DNA from: Streptomyces cynarae
GTDB taxonomy: Bacteria > Actinomycetota > Actinomycetes > Streptomycetales > Streptomycetaceae
DNA length: 64,000 bases
Reading direction: 5' to 3'
NCBI RefSeq assembly: GCF_025642135.1
Contig: NZ_CP106793.1
Coordinates: forward strand, 1 to 64,000
The notes below the pieces were generated by a model. It did not search any database. It had not been told where the DNA came from and worked only from the letters and a program-made list of their open reading frames with translations. Positions 47,923-57,519 of this stretch are shown piece by piece (the first letter of the stretch is position 1; every line of letters starts with the position of its first letter). The position numbers and the translations under genes are program-made.

Positions 47923-49539
47923 TCAGGAGGCGAGCACGCGCGCGTGGAGCTCCGTCACGATCTTGCGTGCCGAGGAGATCGCCCCGTGCTGCCAGGCGTC
48001 CAAGTAGCTCAGGTAGTCACCGGCGAAGTACACATTGCCCTGCGCCGTGTTGAGCGGCGCGTACGCCGGCGCGTCGGGGCCTCCGGGCATCGAGTGCCAG
48101 GCCCCCTCGAGGTATGGGGCGAGCTTCCACTGATGGGAGAAGGAAGCAGCCAGCTCGGTACGGTACTTGTCGCCGTGGATCATGACGCCCTGCGTGACGG
48201 CACGCTCCAGCCGTTCGGCCGGGGTGAGCGCCGAGTACACGTCCGAGTGGGCACCGGTGTTGTAGTAGCCGATGATCAGGCCACGGTCGCCGAGGTGGCC
48301 ATAGGACGGGTACCAGATGTGGTCCAGGTCCATGTCGGTCTCGGTGATACCACCGAAGATCTTGAAGTCCTTCTCCCACCAGCGGCTCTTGTACTCGAGG
48401 CCGATCTTGGAGGCGTTGGAGGGCTTCACGGCGAGGAGCGCGGTCTGCACCTCGGTGCCGAGGTTGTGCGGGGTCTTCGCAAGGATGTGCGGTGCCAGGG
48501 TGGCGATGCAGTAGTCGGCCTCGACCACCCGGGTACGGCCGTCCTGGGTGTAGGTGACGACCACACCGTCCGTGGTGTTCTTGATGTCGGTCACGGCTGC
48601 GCCGGTGCGGATCTTCTCGTGTCCGATGGCGCGCGCGAAGGCCTTGGGTATCTGGTCCATGCCGCCGACCGGCTGGAACATCAGCATCGCCTGGTCGTAA
48701 CCGAATTCGAAGGAGAAGTAGCGGCCCACGTTGGACGCGAAGACGTCCGACAGCGACGGAACATCGCCGAGTTCCTCGCCGGGCGTGCCGGCGGCGCCGG
48801 GGTCGACGGTGAACCCGCGGTGTTCGGTGCCGGTGTACGTGTAGTCGGCGCCGAGGGAGCCGTAGCTCTTGAGGAAGGTCAGCAGCCGCTCCTTGTCGTC
48901 GGCCGTCAACTCGCCGTCGAGAGCACCGGCGTTGGTCGCCTTGGAGAGCAGCTCGGAGACATAGCCGTACACGTCGGCCTTCGCGGTCCGGTACCGGACC
49001 GGCTTCGTCATGCCCTTGCCCGGGTTGTAGATGAACGCGCTGGCATTGGTGTTGGTGAAGACCTCGACCGGTACGCCGAGTTCGCGGCAGTAGTCGAGGG
49101 TGACCATCCACTGGGCGAGGCGCGCCGGCCCCGCGTTCATGTACTGGCCCTTGCTGAAGCGGGCCGTCTGGCTGACGCCGTTGATGTCCGTGACGCTGTC
49201 GCCGCCGCGGATGGTGAGGTTTCGGCCGCCGACGCGGTCCCGAGCCTCGAGGATCGTACAGTCGTAGCCGGCCTTCCCCAGCTCGTAAGCGGAGGTGAGA
49301 CCCGCGATGCCGCCTCCGATGACAACCACTCTGGCGGGCTTGCCGCCGCGCCCCTGAAGAGTGAAGTCGCTGCGGCGCGGCGCCTGGAAGGGCGCCTCCT
49401 TCTCCGCCGCGTAGGCGGCCGTGGGCGCGAGGCCGAGGGCCCCCATGGTAGCGAACATGGCTCCGGCGCCACCGGCGACACCGACGCGGCGCAGGAACGC
49501 TCGGCGACTCGTTCCCGGCCCGACCTGAGGCTGTGCCAT
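47923..49539 (-). CDS. Tat-exported flavin amine oxidase
   Basis: Predicted secreted FAD-dependent amine or amino-acid oxidase of 538 residues. ATG 49539 follows GGGGAG. The twin-arginine signal is GTSRRAFLRRVGVAGGAGAM with cleavage after AYA near residue 46. The FAD motif RVVVIGGGIAGLTSAYELGK and LEARDRVGGRNLTIRG follow at about residues 69-112. A substrate domain and the C-terminal FAD segment (GNVYFAGDYLSYLDAWQHGA then ISSARKIV) complete the fold. The family includes monoamine oxidases and L-amino-acid oxidases; which amine is used cannot be told. The gene is intact and appears monocistronic. Confidence 0.82.
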   Translation of the reverse strand: MAQPQVGPGTSRRAFLRRVGVAGGAGAMFATMGALGLAPTAAYAAEKEAPFQAPRRSDFTLQGRGGKPARVVVIGGGIAGLTSAYELGKAGYDCTILEARDRVGGRNLTIRGGDSVTDINGVSQTARFSKGQYMNAGPARLAQWMVTLDYCRELGVPVEVFTNTNASAFIYNPGKGMTKPVRYRTAKADVYGYVSELLSKATNAGALDGELTADDKERLLTFLKSYGSLGADYTYTGTEHRGFTVDPGAAGTPGEELGDVPSLSDVFASNVGRYFSFEFGYDQAMLMFQPVGGMDQIPKAFARAIGHEKIRTGAAVTDIKNTTDGVVVTYTQDGRTRVVEADYCIATLAPHILAKTPHNLGTEVQTALLAVKPSNASKIGLEYKSRWWEKDFKIFGGITETDMDLDHIWYPSYGHLGDRGLIIGYYNTGAHSDVYSALTPAERLERAVTQGVMIHGDKYRTELAASFSHQWKLAPYLEGAWHSMPGGPDAPAYAPLNTAQGNVYFAGDYLSYLDAWQHGAISSARKIVTELHARVLAS

Positions 49540-49734
49540 GACTGGGCTCCCCTTTCGATCTTGAATGAAGACCGGGGAAGCCTCCCAATGACCGGTTACG
49601 GCCCATGGGTTATTGATGTAACCCACACGTTTCTACAAGCTCGCGCCCCGGTGAGACGCGGGGCTGTCTCGATGTGCGGCTCCGTAGCGTGAGCACGAGC
49701 AACCACAACCAAGGCAGCTGCCGGACGTCCGAAC

Positions 49735-50170
49735 TGGCGCATCGTCCGCTACGCGGACGACCCGGACCGGCGTCAGCTCCTGGCCCAGGAGCAAGAGCCT
49801 TTCGGGGCGATCCTTTCATGCATCGACTCCCGAGTGCCGCCTGAACTCCTCATCGACACCGGGCTGGGGGATCTTCACGTGATGCGCCCAGGTGGGGAGG
49901 CGGTCGGCCCGGTGGTCGCTGGTTCTGTCGAGTACGGGCCCATGACCAGCGGCACTCCGCTCATCGCGGTCCTCGGGCATCAGCGCTGCGGCGACGCCAA
50001 AGCGGCGTACGAGTCCCTTCGCTACGGCAAACCACTGCCCGGCAACCTGCAGTCGATCGTCAAGGCTCTGCAGTCGCATACAAGCAGGCAGTGAAGGAAG
50101 TCGGAGCCGAGCCGGTCGAGACCAGGCCCGTGCCTAGGTCAAGCTGACCGCCACCGATCTGCGTTCCATG
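49735..50170 (+). pseudogene. Beta-carbonic anhydrase remnant
   Basis: A frame without a clear start reads QLLAQEQEPFGAILSCIDSR with the zinc motif Cys-x-Asp-x-Arg, VPPELLIDTGLGDLHVMRPG, GTPLIAVLGHQRCGDAKAAY with the His-x-x-Cys motif, then NLQSIVKALQ. One missing base near 50078 leads to YKQAVKEVGAEPVETRP and VKLTATDLRS. The N-terminus and the end of the protein are missing, so it is non-functional despite having both zinc motifs. Confidence 0.65.
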
Positions 50171-50984
50171 GTCGTACCGAGACGGCCATCAGCGAGGCGC
50201 TGGGCGGCTTCGGCCTATGAGGACAGCTCGAGGCCGTCGAAACTCAAGAACATCGCGTCCCGGCTGAGGGGCGCGAGTGGCTCCCGAGCAGCGGCCGAAG
50301 TGCTCTCCGTTCGTTCTCGTGGAGAAAGCCATCCGGGGAAGTTGCAGGGCTGGCTGCCTTTCACCAGTCCGGCGGGGGATCGGAGGCAAGGCCGGCATGC
50401 GGGAGCGGGTAGGACGCCGCGGCCGTCCGCAACGTCCCGTCCGACCACGAGCGCAACGACCCCAACGGCGTCGGGGTGTTCGTCTAGAAGGGCGACGGCA
50501 ACCCGGACCAGCTCCTCGTCAAACCCGCGCCGGGTGCGGCGTCGGCCGACGGTGGCGTGAAGGTCTTCCCCGCGACTGCACCGCCGCCTCGTCGCGGAGG
50601 GCGTCGGCAACCACGAGACCGTGACGGTCGCACCGGAGTCCGTGCTGTGGACCGCGAACGGAGCACCCGTCGAGAGCGGCATGCTCACGCCCCGGCCCCG
50701 CCCGGCGCATCGCACCATCAGGGGGCGATACGCCTGTGCGTGACAAGCAGACGCAGGTGAAGGTCTCCGCCCTCGGCACGGTCAACAGCGTGCACATGCC
50801 GTCCCAAGGCCCGGCGATCGCCGACGCGACGCCCGCACGATCATCTGGTGACGCGAACCACAGCCAGGATCCCGGGCCGGCTCGGGAGCCCCGCACCGGC
50901 AGCAGTCTCATGGACCGGCCCGCCCCCGGAAGACCGGCAGCGCCTCTTGCCTCATCCTCTGCACCGACCGGTGTTGCGCCGCAG
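50171..50984. other. Decayed region without a recognisable gene
   Basis: About 800 bases of high-GC sequence. A plus-strand stretch near 50430-50570 reads VRNVPSDHERNDPNGVGVFV, a stop, then GDGNPDQLLVKPAPG, which looks like a broken secreted-protein fragment. I cannot name it and no full gene is present. Confidence 0.35.
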
Positions 50985-51720
50985 TCACGGCCGTGTGAAC
51001 GGTGACTGTCGACGGCCGGCAGCCAGCGCACTGAGGCGGTCGCCGATGACGGAGACAGCAGGCCGGGGCTCGTTCGCGTAGTACCAGGGCTTGCGTCGGC
51101 GCAGCAGCGCCTCGCCGTGCTCGCTCCAGGTGAATCCGGGCTTGCGCAGCACCTTCCGGAACACCGCGTCGACGGTCTCCGGGTGGGCGGCAGCCAGCCG
51201 GCGGATCGGCAGCGGCCCGATCGACTCCTCGCGCAGGTATGTGCGCAGCAAGTCCTGGTACTGCCTGCGGCCCCCGAGTGCCGGGTCCCCGAAGAGGTCC
51301 TGGAGCATTCCGTAGTCCGCATAGAAGTTGAGCCCGTCGACCTGGTCGTAGATGACACCGATGGTGTCCGAGCCCGCCAGTTCCCTCGGCAACTCGAAGA
51401 AGGGCGGCTCCAGGCCGGGCAGGCGCCTGCCTCGGGCGCGGTCAGGCTGTCGGGCGACGGCGGCCTCTTGGCGATGGCGGTAGTAGGCGTTGAGGAGATC
51501 CTCGGCTTCGGCAGGCGGAAGCGCCAGTTCGTCGCCGCCGCAGAACTGGACGAACGCGGCCCGGTCCTCCCGCATCGCCTGCCACCCCTGCTCGATCTTC
51601 TGGGGGTTGCGCGCCCGCTCGGCAAGGGCTTCCTGACGGGCCGCTTCTCCTCCTTCGACGACCTTTCGCAGGACGATTTCCGCCGCGGTCCAACTCGTCC
51701 TGCTCTCGCGAAGGGGTCAT
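50985..51720 (-). pseudogene. Hypothetical protein, one frame change near the start
   Basis: I do not recognise the family. ATG 51720 starts MTPSREQDELDR; a two-base loss near 51683 (GC in a GCGGCG run) is needed to join AAEIVLRKVVEGGEAARQEA, NPQKIEQGWQAMREDRAAFV and FCGGDELALPPAEAEDLLNA. Further features are FFELPRELAGSDTIGVIYDQ, LNFYADYGMLQDLFGDPAL and ESIGPLPIRRLAAAHPETVD, a mainly helical soluble protein of about 245 residues. Without the repair, translation could begin at ATG 51575 and give 196 residues ending at 50985. Confidence 0.55.
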
Positions 51721-51726
51721 GGGCCG

Positions 51727-51846
51727 ATGCGGCCACGGGCCACCGTCGCCCTGCGCACGGGCGAGGTCCGCCGACTGACCACACCCGGCCTCGAAGCGCC
51801 TGACCCGGAGGACACGGCATGGCTCTCCGCGATCACCGACAGGTGA
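51727..51846 (+). CDS. Possible small divergent ORF (39 aa)
   Basis: ATG 51727 opens MRPRATVALRTGEVRRLTTP then GLEAPDPEDTAWLSAITDR and stops at 51846. Codon use looks coding, but no ribosome site is evident and it may be the tail of a lost gene. The interval 51847-52239 holds nothing I can support. Confidence 0.3.
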   Translation: MRPRATVALRTGEVRRLTTPGLEAPDPEDTAWLSAITDR

Positions 51847-52239
51847 GGCCATAGCCAGGAATGGCAATGCGCCGCCGGGGATTCAGGTCGCATGGGCAGA
51901 GTGTCTGAGCCGCCGCTGACGCGCATGCCGTGCTCGCCTTTTCGAGCGCCCGCAGACGGATCAGCCCTTCAGGGCGGCGCTGATGCTCGGCTCGCTGCTC
52001 GACGGATTCCTCGTGGAGGCGTGGCGATTGCGCACCAGCCTGCTGGTGACGGCCGCGAGCACGAAGGTTGTCCCCCAGTGCTGGTGGCCCCTTCCACACT
52101 CGCACACCTGGGATGGGCGCTTCGAAGCGAACTCGAGGACAACGGTTCGATTTCTGTACGCGCCAGGGGCTGACACCGGGGTCCTGGTGCGCGATAACGT
52201 GCGCGTTCGGCCCGATCATCGCACTGTCCGGGGACTGTT

Positions 52240-53805
52240 ATGCCTGATCCTTCCATGTCGCCGGACGACCGGCCGACGTCGCCCGTGATCTCCCGTGTGA
52301 CGGCCGAGTCGCGAGCCGGGGCCTTGAGGCGGCGTCTGGTGCTGTCGTCCGTGCTGCCGCCGGGCGTGGTCGCCGTGGCCGGTGCGGTGGCCACCGCCCT
52401 GGCCCGCGATGGCCACCTGGACAGGGCGGACCAGGGCGTGGTGTTCGGCGGCGTGGTGCTCATCGGCACCATGACGGCCGGGATCGCCGGCATACGGGCT
52501 TCGGCGGAGGCACGAGCAGTCACCAAACACTGGGCGGAGCTGTCCCGCGAGGCCGACCGGAACCGTGCCGAGCTGGCCGAGCTGACCCGTACCACGGCCG
52601 AGGGCAGGGCCGAACTGGAGTTGTTGTGCCGCCGGTTGCGGGACGGGGAGCGGCCCGCGCGGCGCCGACCAGAACTGCCGCCGCAGACCGGCCCGGACGA
52701 ACTCTCCCGCCTCGGGTTCGAGATCGCCGCGGCCCGGCAGGAGGCGGAGGCAGCCCTGTTGGAGACCGCCGCCGATGCGGTCGGTGCGGAACACATCTCC
52801 CGGCTGGAGCAGTTCGAGGTGTTCGCCAACCTGGCACGCCGCCTGGAGTCCCTGGTGCACCGAGAGATCGGCCTGCTGGACGACCTGGAGAACGAGGTCG
52901 AGGACCCCGACCTGCTCAAAGGGCTGTTTAGGGTGGACCACCTGTCCACCCGGATCCGCCGCTACGCCGAGAACCTGGCCGTGCTCGGCGGCGCGAACAC
53001 CCACCGCCAGTGGACCCGCCCCGTCGGCCTGACCGACGTGCTGCGTTCCGCCGTCGCCGAGATCGACCAGTACGCCCGGGTCAAGCTGGTCCCGCCCATC
53101 GATGGAACCGTCAGCGGCCACGCCGTGGTCGACGTCGTCCATCTGCTGGCCGAGCTGCTGGAGAACGCGACGGTCTTCTCACCGCCCCAAACCACTGTGC
53201 ACGTGCGGGTGGAGCCCGTCGCCGCGGGGGTGGCGATCGAGGTCGAGGACCGAGGTCTGGGCATGTCCCCCGCCGAGCGCAATCAGATGAACACCGTTTT
53301 GAGTGCACCCGACAAGGTCGCCCTCGGCGAGCTGCTGCAAGACGGCCGGATCGGCCTGTACGTGGTCTCCGTCCTGGCTCAGCGGCACGACATCGCCGTG
53401 CAATTGCTGAGCAACGTCTACGGGGGCACTCAGGCCGTCATGGTGCTGCCCAGCGCACTGCTCGGCTCGCAGCCGGCAGTTCCCGCGCCCGCGCACCACA
53501 CCGTCCCGCCCCCTGACGCGGGGCCGCACGACCCGGTGGAACCCGAGGCGGCGGACCTCCGGGCAACAGTGGAGGTCGTTGCGGATCCGCGCGTGTCCGA
53601 TTCCGAACCCCAGCCCGCCCCGGTGCCCTCCGACGGCGCGGACGACCGTCCGCAGCTGCCTCAGCGCCGCCGCCAGAGCCACGCCGCCGAACGGCCGCAC
53701 GCGGCCCCCAGCACCGGTGTCTCCGAGGACATCGCACACGACCCGGGCCTGATGGCCGCGTTCCAGACCGGAATGCGCAGGGCCGAGGAAGCGGAGACGC
53801 CCTGA
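52240..53805 (+). CDS. cvnA: Conservon sensor kinase-like protein CvnA
   Basis: First gene of a cvn operon. The 521-residue product has two N-terminal membrane helices (VLSSVLPPGVVAVAGAVATA, residues 34-54, and GVVFGGVVLIGTMTAGIAGI, 67-86), a coiled-coil linker rich in Arg/Glu, and an HATPase_c domain: LLAELLENATVFS (N-box), VAIEVEDRGLGMSPAERNQ and GRIGLYVVSVLAQRHDI (G boxes). The His-containing dimerisation helix is atypical, as usual for CvnA. The C-terminal 130 residues are a Pro-rich, unstructured tail. CvnA is thought to sense a signal at the membrane and, with CvnB-D, control a GTPase switch. Start ATG 52240; ATG 52255 is an alternative. Confidence 0.9.
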   Translation: MPDPSMSPDDRPTSPVISRVTAESRAGALRRRLVLSSVLPPGVVAVAGAVATALARDGHLDRADQGVVFGGVVLIGTMTAGIAGIRASAEARAVTKHWAELSREADRNRAELAELTRTTAEGRAELELLCRRLRDGERPARRRPELPPQTGPDELSRLGFEIAAARQEAEAALLETAADAVGAEHISRLEQFEVFANLARRLESLVHREIGLLDDLENEVEDPDLLKGLFRVDHLSTRIRRYAENLAVLGGANTHRQWTRPVGLTDVLRSAVAEIDQYARVKLVPPIDGTVSGHAVVDVVHLLAELLENATVFSPPQTTVHVRVEPVAAGVAIEVEDRGLGMSPAERNQMNTVLSAPDKVALGELLQDGRIGLYVVSVLAQRHDIAVQLLSNVYGGTQAVMVLPSALLGSQPAVPAPAHHTVPPPDAGPHDPVEPEAADLRATVEVVADPRVSDSEPQPAPVPSDGADDRPQLPQRRRQSHAAERPHAAPSTGVSEDIAHDPGLMAAFQTGMRRAEEAETP

Positions 53806-53879
53806 CAGCCGAGCCGACCTGAAGGCCCGGGGCCCCGTCCAGCAAGCTGTTTCCTTCCGTCGAAGAGGAGTACACGATC

Positions 53880-54272
53880 GTGGCGAGCGAAGACCTTTCC
53901 TGGCTGTTGACGGGTCTGGTGAACCGGGTGCCGCACACCCGAAGCGCCTTGTTGCTGTCCTCGGACGGGCTGGTGAAGGCAGCGGAGGGGCTTGACGAGG
54001 ACGCCGCGGACCAGTTGGCCGCCCTCGCCAGTGGGCTGTACTCGTTGGCGCGCAGCGCGGGCCGGCACTTCGACGACGGCGGGGACGTACGACAGATCGT
54101 GACGGAGCTCAGCACCTCGCTACTGTTCGTCTCGTCCGCCGGGCACGGCGCGGTGCTGGCAGTGCTGGCTGGACGCGAGGCCGACGCGGCGGTGCTGGGC
54201 TACGAGATGGGGATGATGGTGAAGAGCGTGCGCCCTCACCTGGCCACTCCGCCCCGGCACCCGGTGGGGTGA
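53880..54272 (+). CDS. cvnB: Roadblock/LC7-domain protein CvnB
   Basis: 130-residue roadblock-fold protein. GTG 53880 follows GAAGAGGAG. It opens EDLSWLLTGLVNRVPHTRSA, followed by LLLSSDGLVKAAEGLDEDAA and LAALASGLYSLARSAGRHFD, and ends with the strand LLFVSSAGHGAVLAVLA and helix AVLGYEMGMMVKSV. Roadblock proteins bind GTPases and are likely GTPase-activating or scaffold partners of CvnD. It lies between cvnA and cvnC in a tight operon (three bases to cvnC). Confidence 0.9.
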   Translation: MASEDLSWLLTGLVNRVPHTRSALLLSSDGLVKAAEGLDEDAADQLAALASGLYSLARSAGRHFDDGGDVRQIVTELSTSLLFVSSAGHGAVLAVLAGREADAAVLGYEMGMMVKSVRPHLATPPRHPVG

Positions 54273-54275
54273 CCG

Positions 54276-54662
54276 ATGACGCCGGTCCTCCCGGACGGAC
54301 CGCTGGTCGACGAAGCGGCCGGGCGGCTGGTCCGTCCCTACACGGTGAGCGACGGCCGGACCAGGGCCACGTCCCACTTCACGCTGGTGACCATGGTGCG
54401 GGCCACTGGCGCCCAGACACATGGCGCCTTCGGCCTGGAGCATGCGCAGGTGCTGGCGCTGTGCGAGCGGCCGGTGAGCGTCGCCGAGGTCGCGGCCCGG
54501 ATGCAGGTGCCCGCCGCCGTGGTCAAGGTGTTGCTTTCCGATCTGGCCGAGGGAGGCGCGGTGGTCGCAGGCGACGCGCACCCGGCGTCCCCGGGCCACT
54601 ACGCACGACCTGATCGAGACCTCCTGGAAGCGGTACGCGATGGCCTCCTCAAACGACTGTGA
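54276..54662 (+). CDS. cvnC: DUF742 protein CvnC
   Basis: 128-residue winged-helix-like protein of the DUF742 family. It contains GRLVRPYTVSDGRTRA, FGLEHAQVLALCERPVSVAE and AARMQVPAAVVKVLLSDLAE and ends RDLLEAVRDGLLKRL. The VAEVAARM...VVKVLLSDL part is a helix-turn-helix, but DNA binding has not been shown for the family. ATG 54276 starts three bases after the cvnB stop, and the end overlaps the cvnD start by 23 bases. Confidence 0.9.
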   Translation: MTPVLPDGPLVDEAAGRLVRPYTVSDGRTRATSHFTLVTMVRATGAQTHGAFGLEHAQVLALCERPVSVAEVAARMQVPAAVVKVLLSDLAEGGAVVAGDAHPASPGHYARPDRDLLEAVRDGLLKRL

Positions 54663-55263
54663 CCCGCTGCCGGCCGAAGTCCTGCCAGTGGGCATCAAGG
54701 TGCTGATCGCCGGCGGGTTCGGCGTGGGAAAGACCACCTTCGTCAACGCGCTCAGCGAGATCGAGCCGCTGAGCACCGAGGAGATGCTGACCGCCGTCAG
54801 CGCGGCCACGGACCGGCTGGACGGAGTGGAGAACAAGGCCACCACCACGGTGGCCCTGGACTTCGGCCGTATCACGCTCAGTCCGTCCTATGTCCTGTAC
54901 TTGTTCGGCACGCCCGGACAGGAGCGCTTCTTGTTCATGTGGGACGAACTCTCCGAGGGAGCGCTCGGGGCGGTGGTTCTCGCCGACACCCGCAGGCTGG
55001 AGCACTCCTTCCCGGCGGTGGACTTCTTCGAGCGGCGCGGCATGCCGTTCGTCGTTGCCGTCAACGAGTTCGACGGGGCCCACCGTTACCGCGGGGAGGA
55101 GGTGCGGAGCGCGCTCGACCTCAGTCAGGAGGTGCCTGTGGTGCTGTGCGACGCCCGCGTCCAGAGCTCGGGCATCCGCGTGCTGCTCGAACTGATTCAG
55201 CATCTGCTCACGACAAGGAGTTCCCATGGTACCGACACCGACCAACCCCTCCTCCGGGCCTGA
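54640..55263 (+). CDS. cvnD: Conservon GTPase CvnD
   Basis: Small ATP/GTP-binding protein of 207 residues. P-loop KVLIAGGFGVGKTTFVNALS (about residues 17-36), switch II-type FGTPGQERFLFMWDELSEGA and the base-specificity segment VVAVNEFDGAHRYRG are all present. The C-terminal helix is LELIQHLLTTRSSH. These proteins are the switch component of conservons. It starts within the end of cvnC and overlaps the start of the GAF gene by 38 bases, so all five genes are probably one transcript with coupled translation. Confidence 0.9.
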   Translation: MASSNDCDPLPAEVLPVGIKVLIAGGFGVGKTTFVNALSEIEPLSTEEMLTAVSAATDRLDGVENKATTTVALDFGRITLSPSYVLYLFGTPGQERFLFMWDELSEGALGAVVLADTRRLEHSFPAVDFFERRGMPFVVAVNEFDGAHRYRGEEVRSALDLSQEVPVVLCDARVQSSGIRVLLELIQHLLTTRSSHGTDTDQPLLRA

Positions 55264-55840
55264 GTCCGGGATCGCCCTGCGCCACCTGCTCCTCCCCCCG
55301 GAGGACCCACAGGTGCGTGCCCGATCCGAGCGGCTGCGCGAGCTGGGCATCGATGCCCGTCCGGATGCCGAACTCGACGCCTTCGCACGGGAACTGGCAC
55401 ACCGTACCGGCGGCTGCTACGCCGGGGTCAACTTCTTCCTCGACGCCGACCGCCAGTACTTCGCAGGCTTGTACAGCGCCGCGCAGGACACCACGGTCCA
55501 CGCGGGACCGCCGTTGCTGGAGGATCCGGTGCCCGGCCGCGTCATGCCCCGCGACATCGACATGGGCATCTGCCCGCACGTGGTCAAGCGCCGCCGGGCG
55601 CTGGTGCTGGAGGACATCCGGGACTTCCCGCGGTTCGCCGGTAACCCGGTGGTCGACGCGATCGGCGTCCAGTCCTACCTGGGGGCACCGCTGATAGACA
55701 GCACCGGCGTGGTGCTCGGCACGATCTGCGTGGTCGACCAGGACCCACAGCCGTGGGGGCGCAAGGGGCTGGAAACCATCAAGGCCATGGCTGCCGAACT
55801 CGTCGAGCGGCTGGAGGAGTCGGCGCACCGTCGCAGCTGA
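55226..55840 (+). CDS. GAF-domain protein, fifth gene of the cvn operon
   Basis: 204-residue single-GAF protein. ATG 55226 follows AAGGAG within the end of cvnD. After a short N-terminal helix (QVRARSERLRELGIDARPDA) the GAF fold reads CYAGVNFFLDADRQYFAGLY, MPRDIDMGICPHVVKRRRAL, VLEDIRDFPRFAGNPVVDAI and GVQSYLGAPLIDSTGVVLGT with the final ICVVDQDPQPWG. The CPHV cysteine is a candidate ligand or cofactor residue, as in redox or tetrapyrrole-binding GAF domains; that is inference. It may supply a signal input to the conservon. The interval 55841-56106 holds no gene. Confidence 0.8.
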   Translation: MVPTPTNPSSGPESGIALRHLLLPPEDPQVRARSERLRELGIDARPDAELDAFARELAHRTGGCYAGVNFFLDADRQYFAGLYSAAQDTTVHAGPPLLEDPVPGRVMPRDIDMGICPHVVKRRRALVLEDIRDFPRFAGNPVVDAIGVQSYLGAPLIDSTGVVLGTICVVDQDPQPWGRKGLETIKAMAAELVERLEESAHRRS

Positions 55841-56106
55841 CCGGCGCTGTCGGACTCGCACGCGGCCGCCCCGGAGTGTCCCCGGCGCGGCCGTCCAGCA
55901 CCCGACCGCGGCTCCCGCACCGCGACTCTGCCCATGAGTCAGTCGCAGCAGCACGATCCATCATGCTCCCGCGGTTCTCGGCATTCACGGCAGAGCACCA
56001 CTCCCAGCGACAACACCAAGATCCCTTGCACGCTCACACTGCCTCCCACCACGGATGAGGTTTTCGCTAACAGGGCGTTTGAAGTGGGCAGATTGCCTTT
56101 TACATC

Positions 56107-56300
56107 CTAGTACGTTCCTCGCCAGGTGGGTGTCGTCTCGTCCGGTATGCGCCTGGCGAGGTTGTCGATCGAGGCGATGTGGATCATGGCCTCGGAACTG
56201 GCGGTGAGGGTCTCGTAGTCGCGGGCGAGGCGGCGGTGCATCATGATCCAACCGATACTCCGCTCCACCACCCAGCGCCAGGACCGCAAGGCCCCCACAG
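56107..56300 (-). pseudogene. IS5-family transposase C-terminal remnant
   Basis: It reads WRWVVERSIGWIMMHRRLAR then DYETLTASSEAMIHIASIDN and stops. WVVERS...HRRLARDYE is the conserved C-terminal Glu region of IS5-type transposases. On the opposite strand at about 56340-56416 a second short piece reads DIVRDARHVLPGARLRRRLF, possibly the C-terminus of an IS4-type transposase. Between 56417 and 56614 I see nothing else. Confidence 0.5.
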
Positions 56301-56614
56301 CCAGCCTCAATGACCGCCCGAACCCAGCCAGCGACCATGAGCTTCCCCGACATCGTTCGCGATGCCCGCCACGTACTGCCCGGCGCGCGGCTACGCCGTC
56401 GACTGTTCTGGCGCTAAACACTGGTCTGGCACCGGCGCTAAGAGGTCGTCCCCAAGGGGTTCGCCCTGAGCAACGGCACTACCAAGAAGCCCCCGGTGCC
56501 GTCGAAACTCGTGAACATCTGGGTCCTTCCGCCGGCTGTTGCCTGCCTCCCGAACCGCTGTCGAAGTGCTGCTCTTCCCCAGGCTCTGGCACGACTTCCG
56601 TGAAGCGGTCACGG

Positions 56615-57032
56615 TTAGTGATCAGTGGGTGTTTCGAGTGCTTCGAGTATCTGTCGCACTTCCTGGCGCCACTGGTCGGCGTCGGCGCTGTCCACCCAGC
56701 CGGTTGCCATTTCTGATCCGTCCTGGAGAACCCGGGTCCAGTGCGAGTCTCGCCGACGCGCCAAGTGAGGCTGGCAGTTCGGGCAGCGGTTCCCTGGGGC
56801 CGTCATCGGGGTCAAGCACGATGGGGCTGTCCGGGAGAGTGCTGGCGACGAGAGCGCCGGCGGCAACGGCTTCGACCCCGTCTCCGCCATCGACGCGTTC
56901 TCCCGAGTCGGTGACTCGCTGGAATGCCCGCTCCAGCACGTCGATGACCTGCTGGTGGGTGAGTCCCTCGAGTTCATCGACGAAGTCTGCGGCGAGGTCG
57001 CTGTCGAATGGTCCGGTTCCCCACGTTCCCAT
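56615..57032 (-). pseudogene. DUF4259 family protein with a frame change
   Basis: ATG 57032 starts MGTWGTGPFDSDLAADFVDE, the hallmark opening of DUF4259 proteins, then THQQVIDVLERAFQRVTDSG and GDGVEAVAAGALVASTLPDS. The frame is lost near 56765 and the true end is one frame over: HWTRVLQDGSEMATGWVDSA then DADQWRQEVRQILEALETP to the stop at 56615. Repaired length is about 139 residues. Function is not known; the family often occurs with immunity-like genes beside RHS or toxin genes, and RHS fragments lie nearby. Confidence 0.7.
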
Positions 57033-57094
57033 GCATGGCTCCTGATACGGCTGTCTCGGACGAAGGCATGGTTCCAGGAGCCACTGACATCGGT

Positions 57095-57470
57095 CACGGG
57101 GCGAGGAGGACCCGCTTGCGGAGCAGTGCGAAGCCAGCGCGACCGAACATCTGGCGCTTGAGCATCTTGATCCGGTTGACGTGTCCTTCGACGACGCCGG
57201 AGTTCCAGGGCAGGGTCAGGCCCGCGATGACCGCGTCGCGATCTCGGTCGATGCCAGCCGCGAGAGTGTGGAGGCTGGGCAGGTCGTCCTGGCGGACGGC
57301 GTCGAGTCACTGCGGGAGTCGTTCGCCCTGGCGCTCGGTGAGCATCTGGGCGAAGGACCGGACATGACCGGTCAGGGCGTCGAGTTCAGGGCAGTTGGCC
57401 AGGACGGCCTTGAGCCGGAGCTGCTCGATCTCGGTCAGCGTCTCGGGTCGGCTGAGGATCCACTGGCTCG
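57095..57470 (-). pseudogene. ISL3-family transposase C-terminal remnant
   Basis: It reads LTEIEQLRLKAVLANCPELD, ALTGHVRSFAQMLTERQGER, a stop codon, then AVRQDDLPSLHTLAAGIDRD and LPWNSGVVEGHVNRIKMLKR followed by MFGRAGFALLRKRVLLAP. This is the same region as the ISL3 fragment at 43380-43935. An in-frame TGA and loss of the N-terminal half make it inactive. Confidence 0.6.
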
Positions 57471-57519
57471 CAGGCCGAGGGTCGTGCTGAGCACCCGGGA
57501 GTATGCGTCGTAGCTGGTG

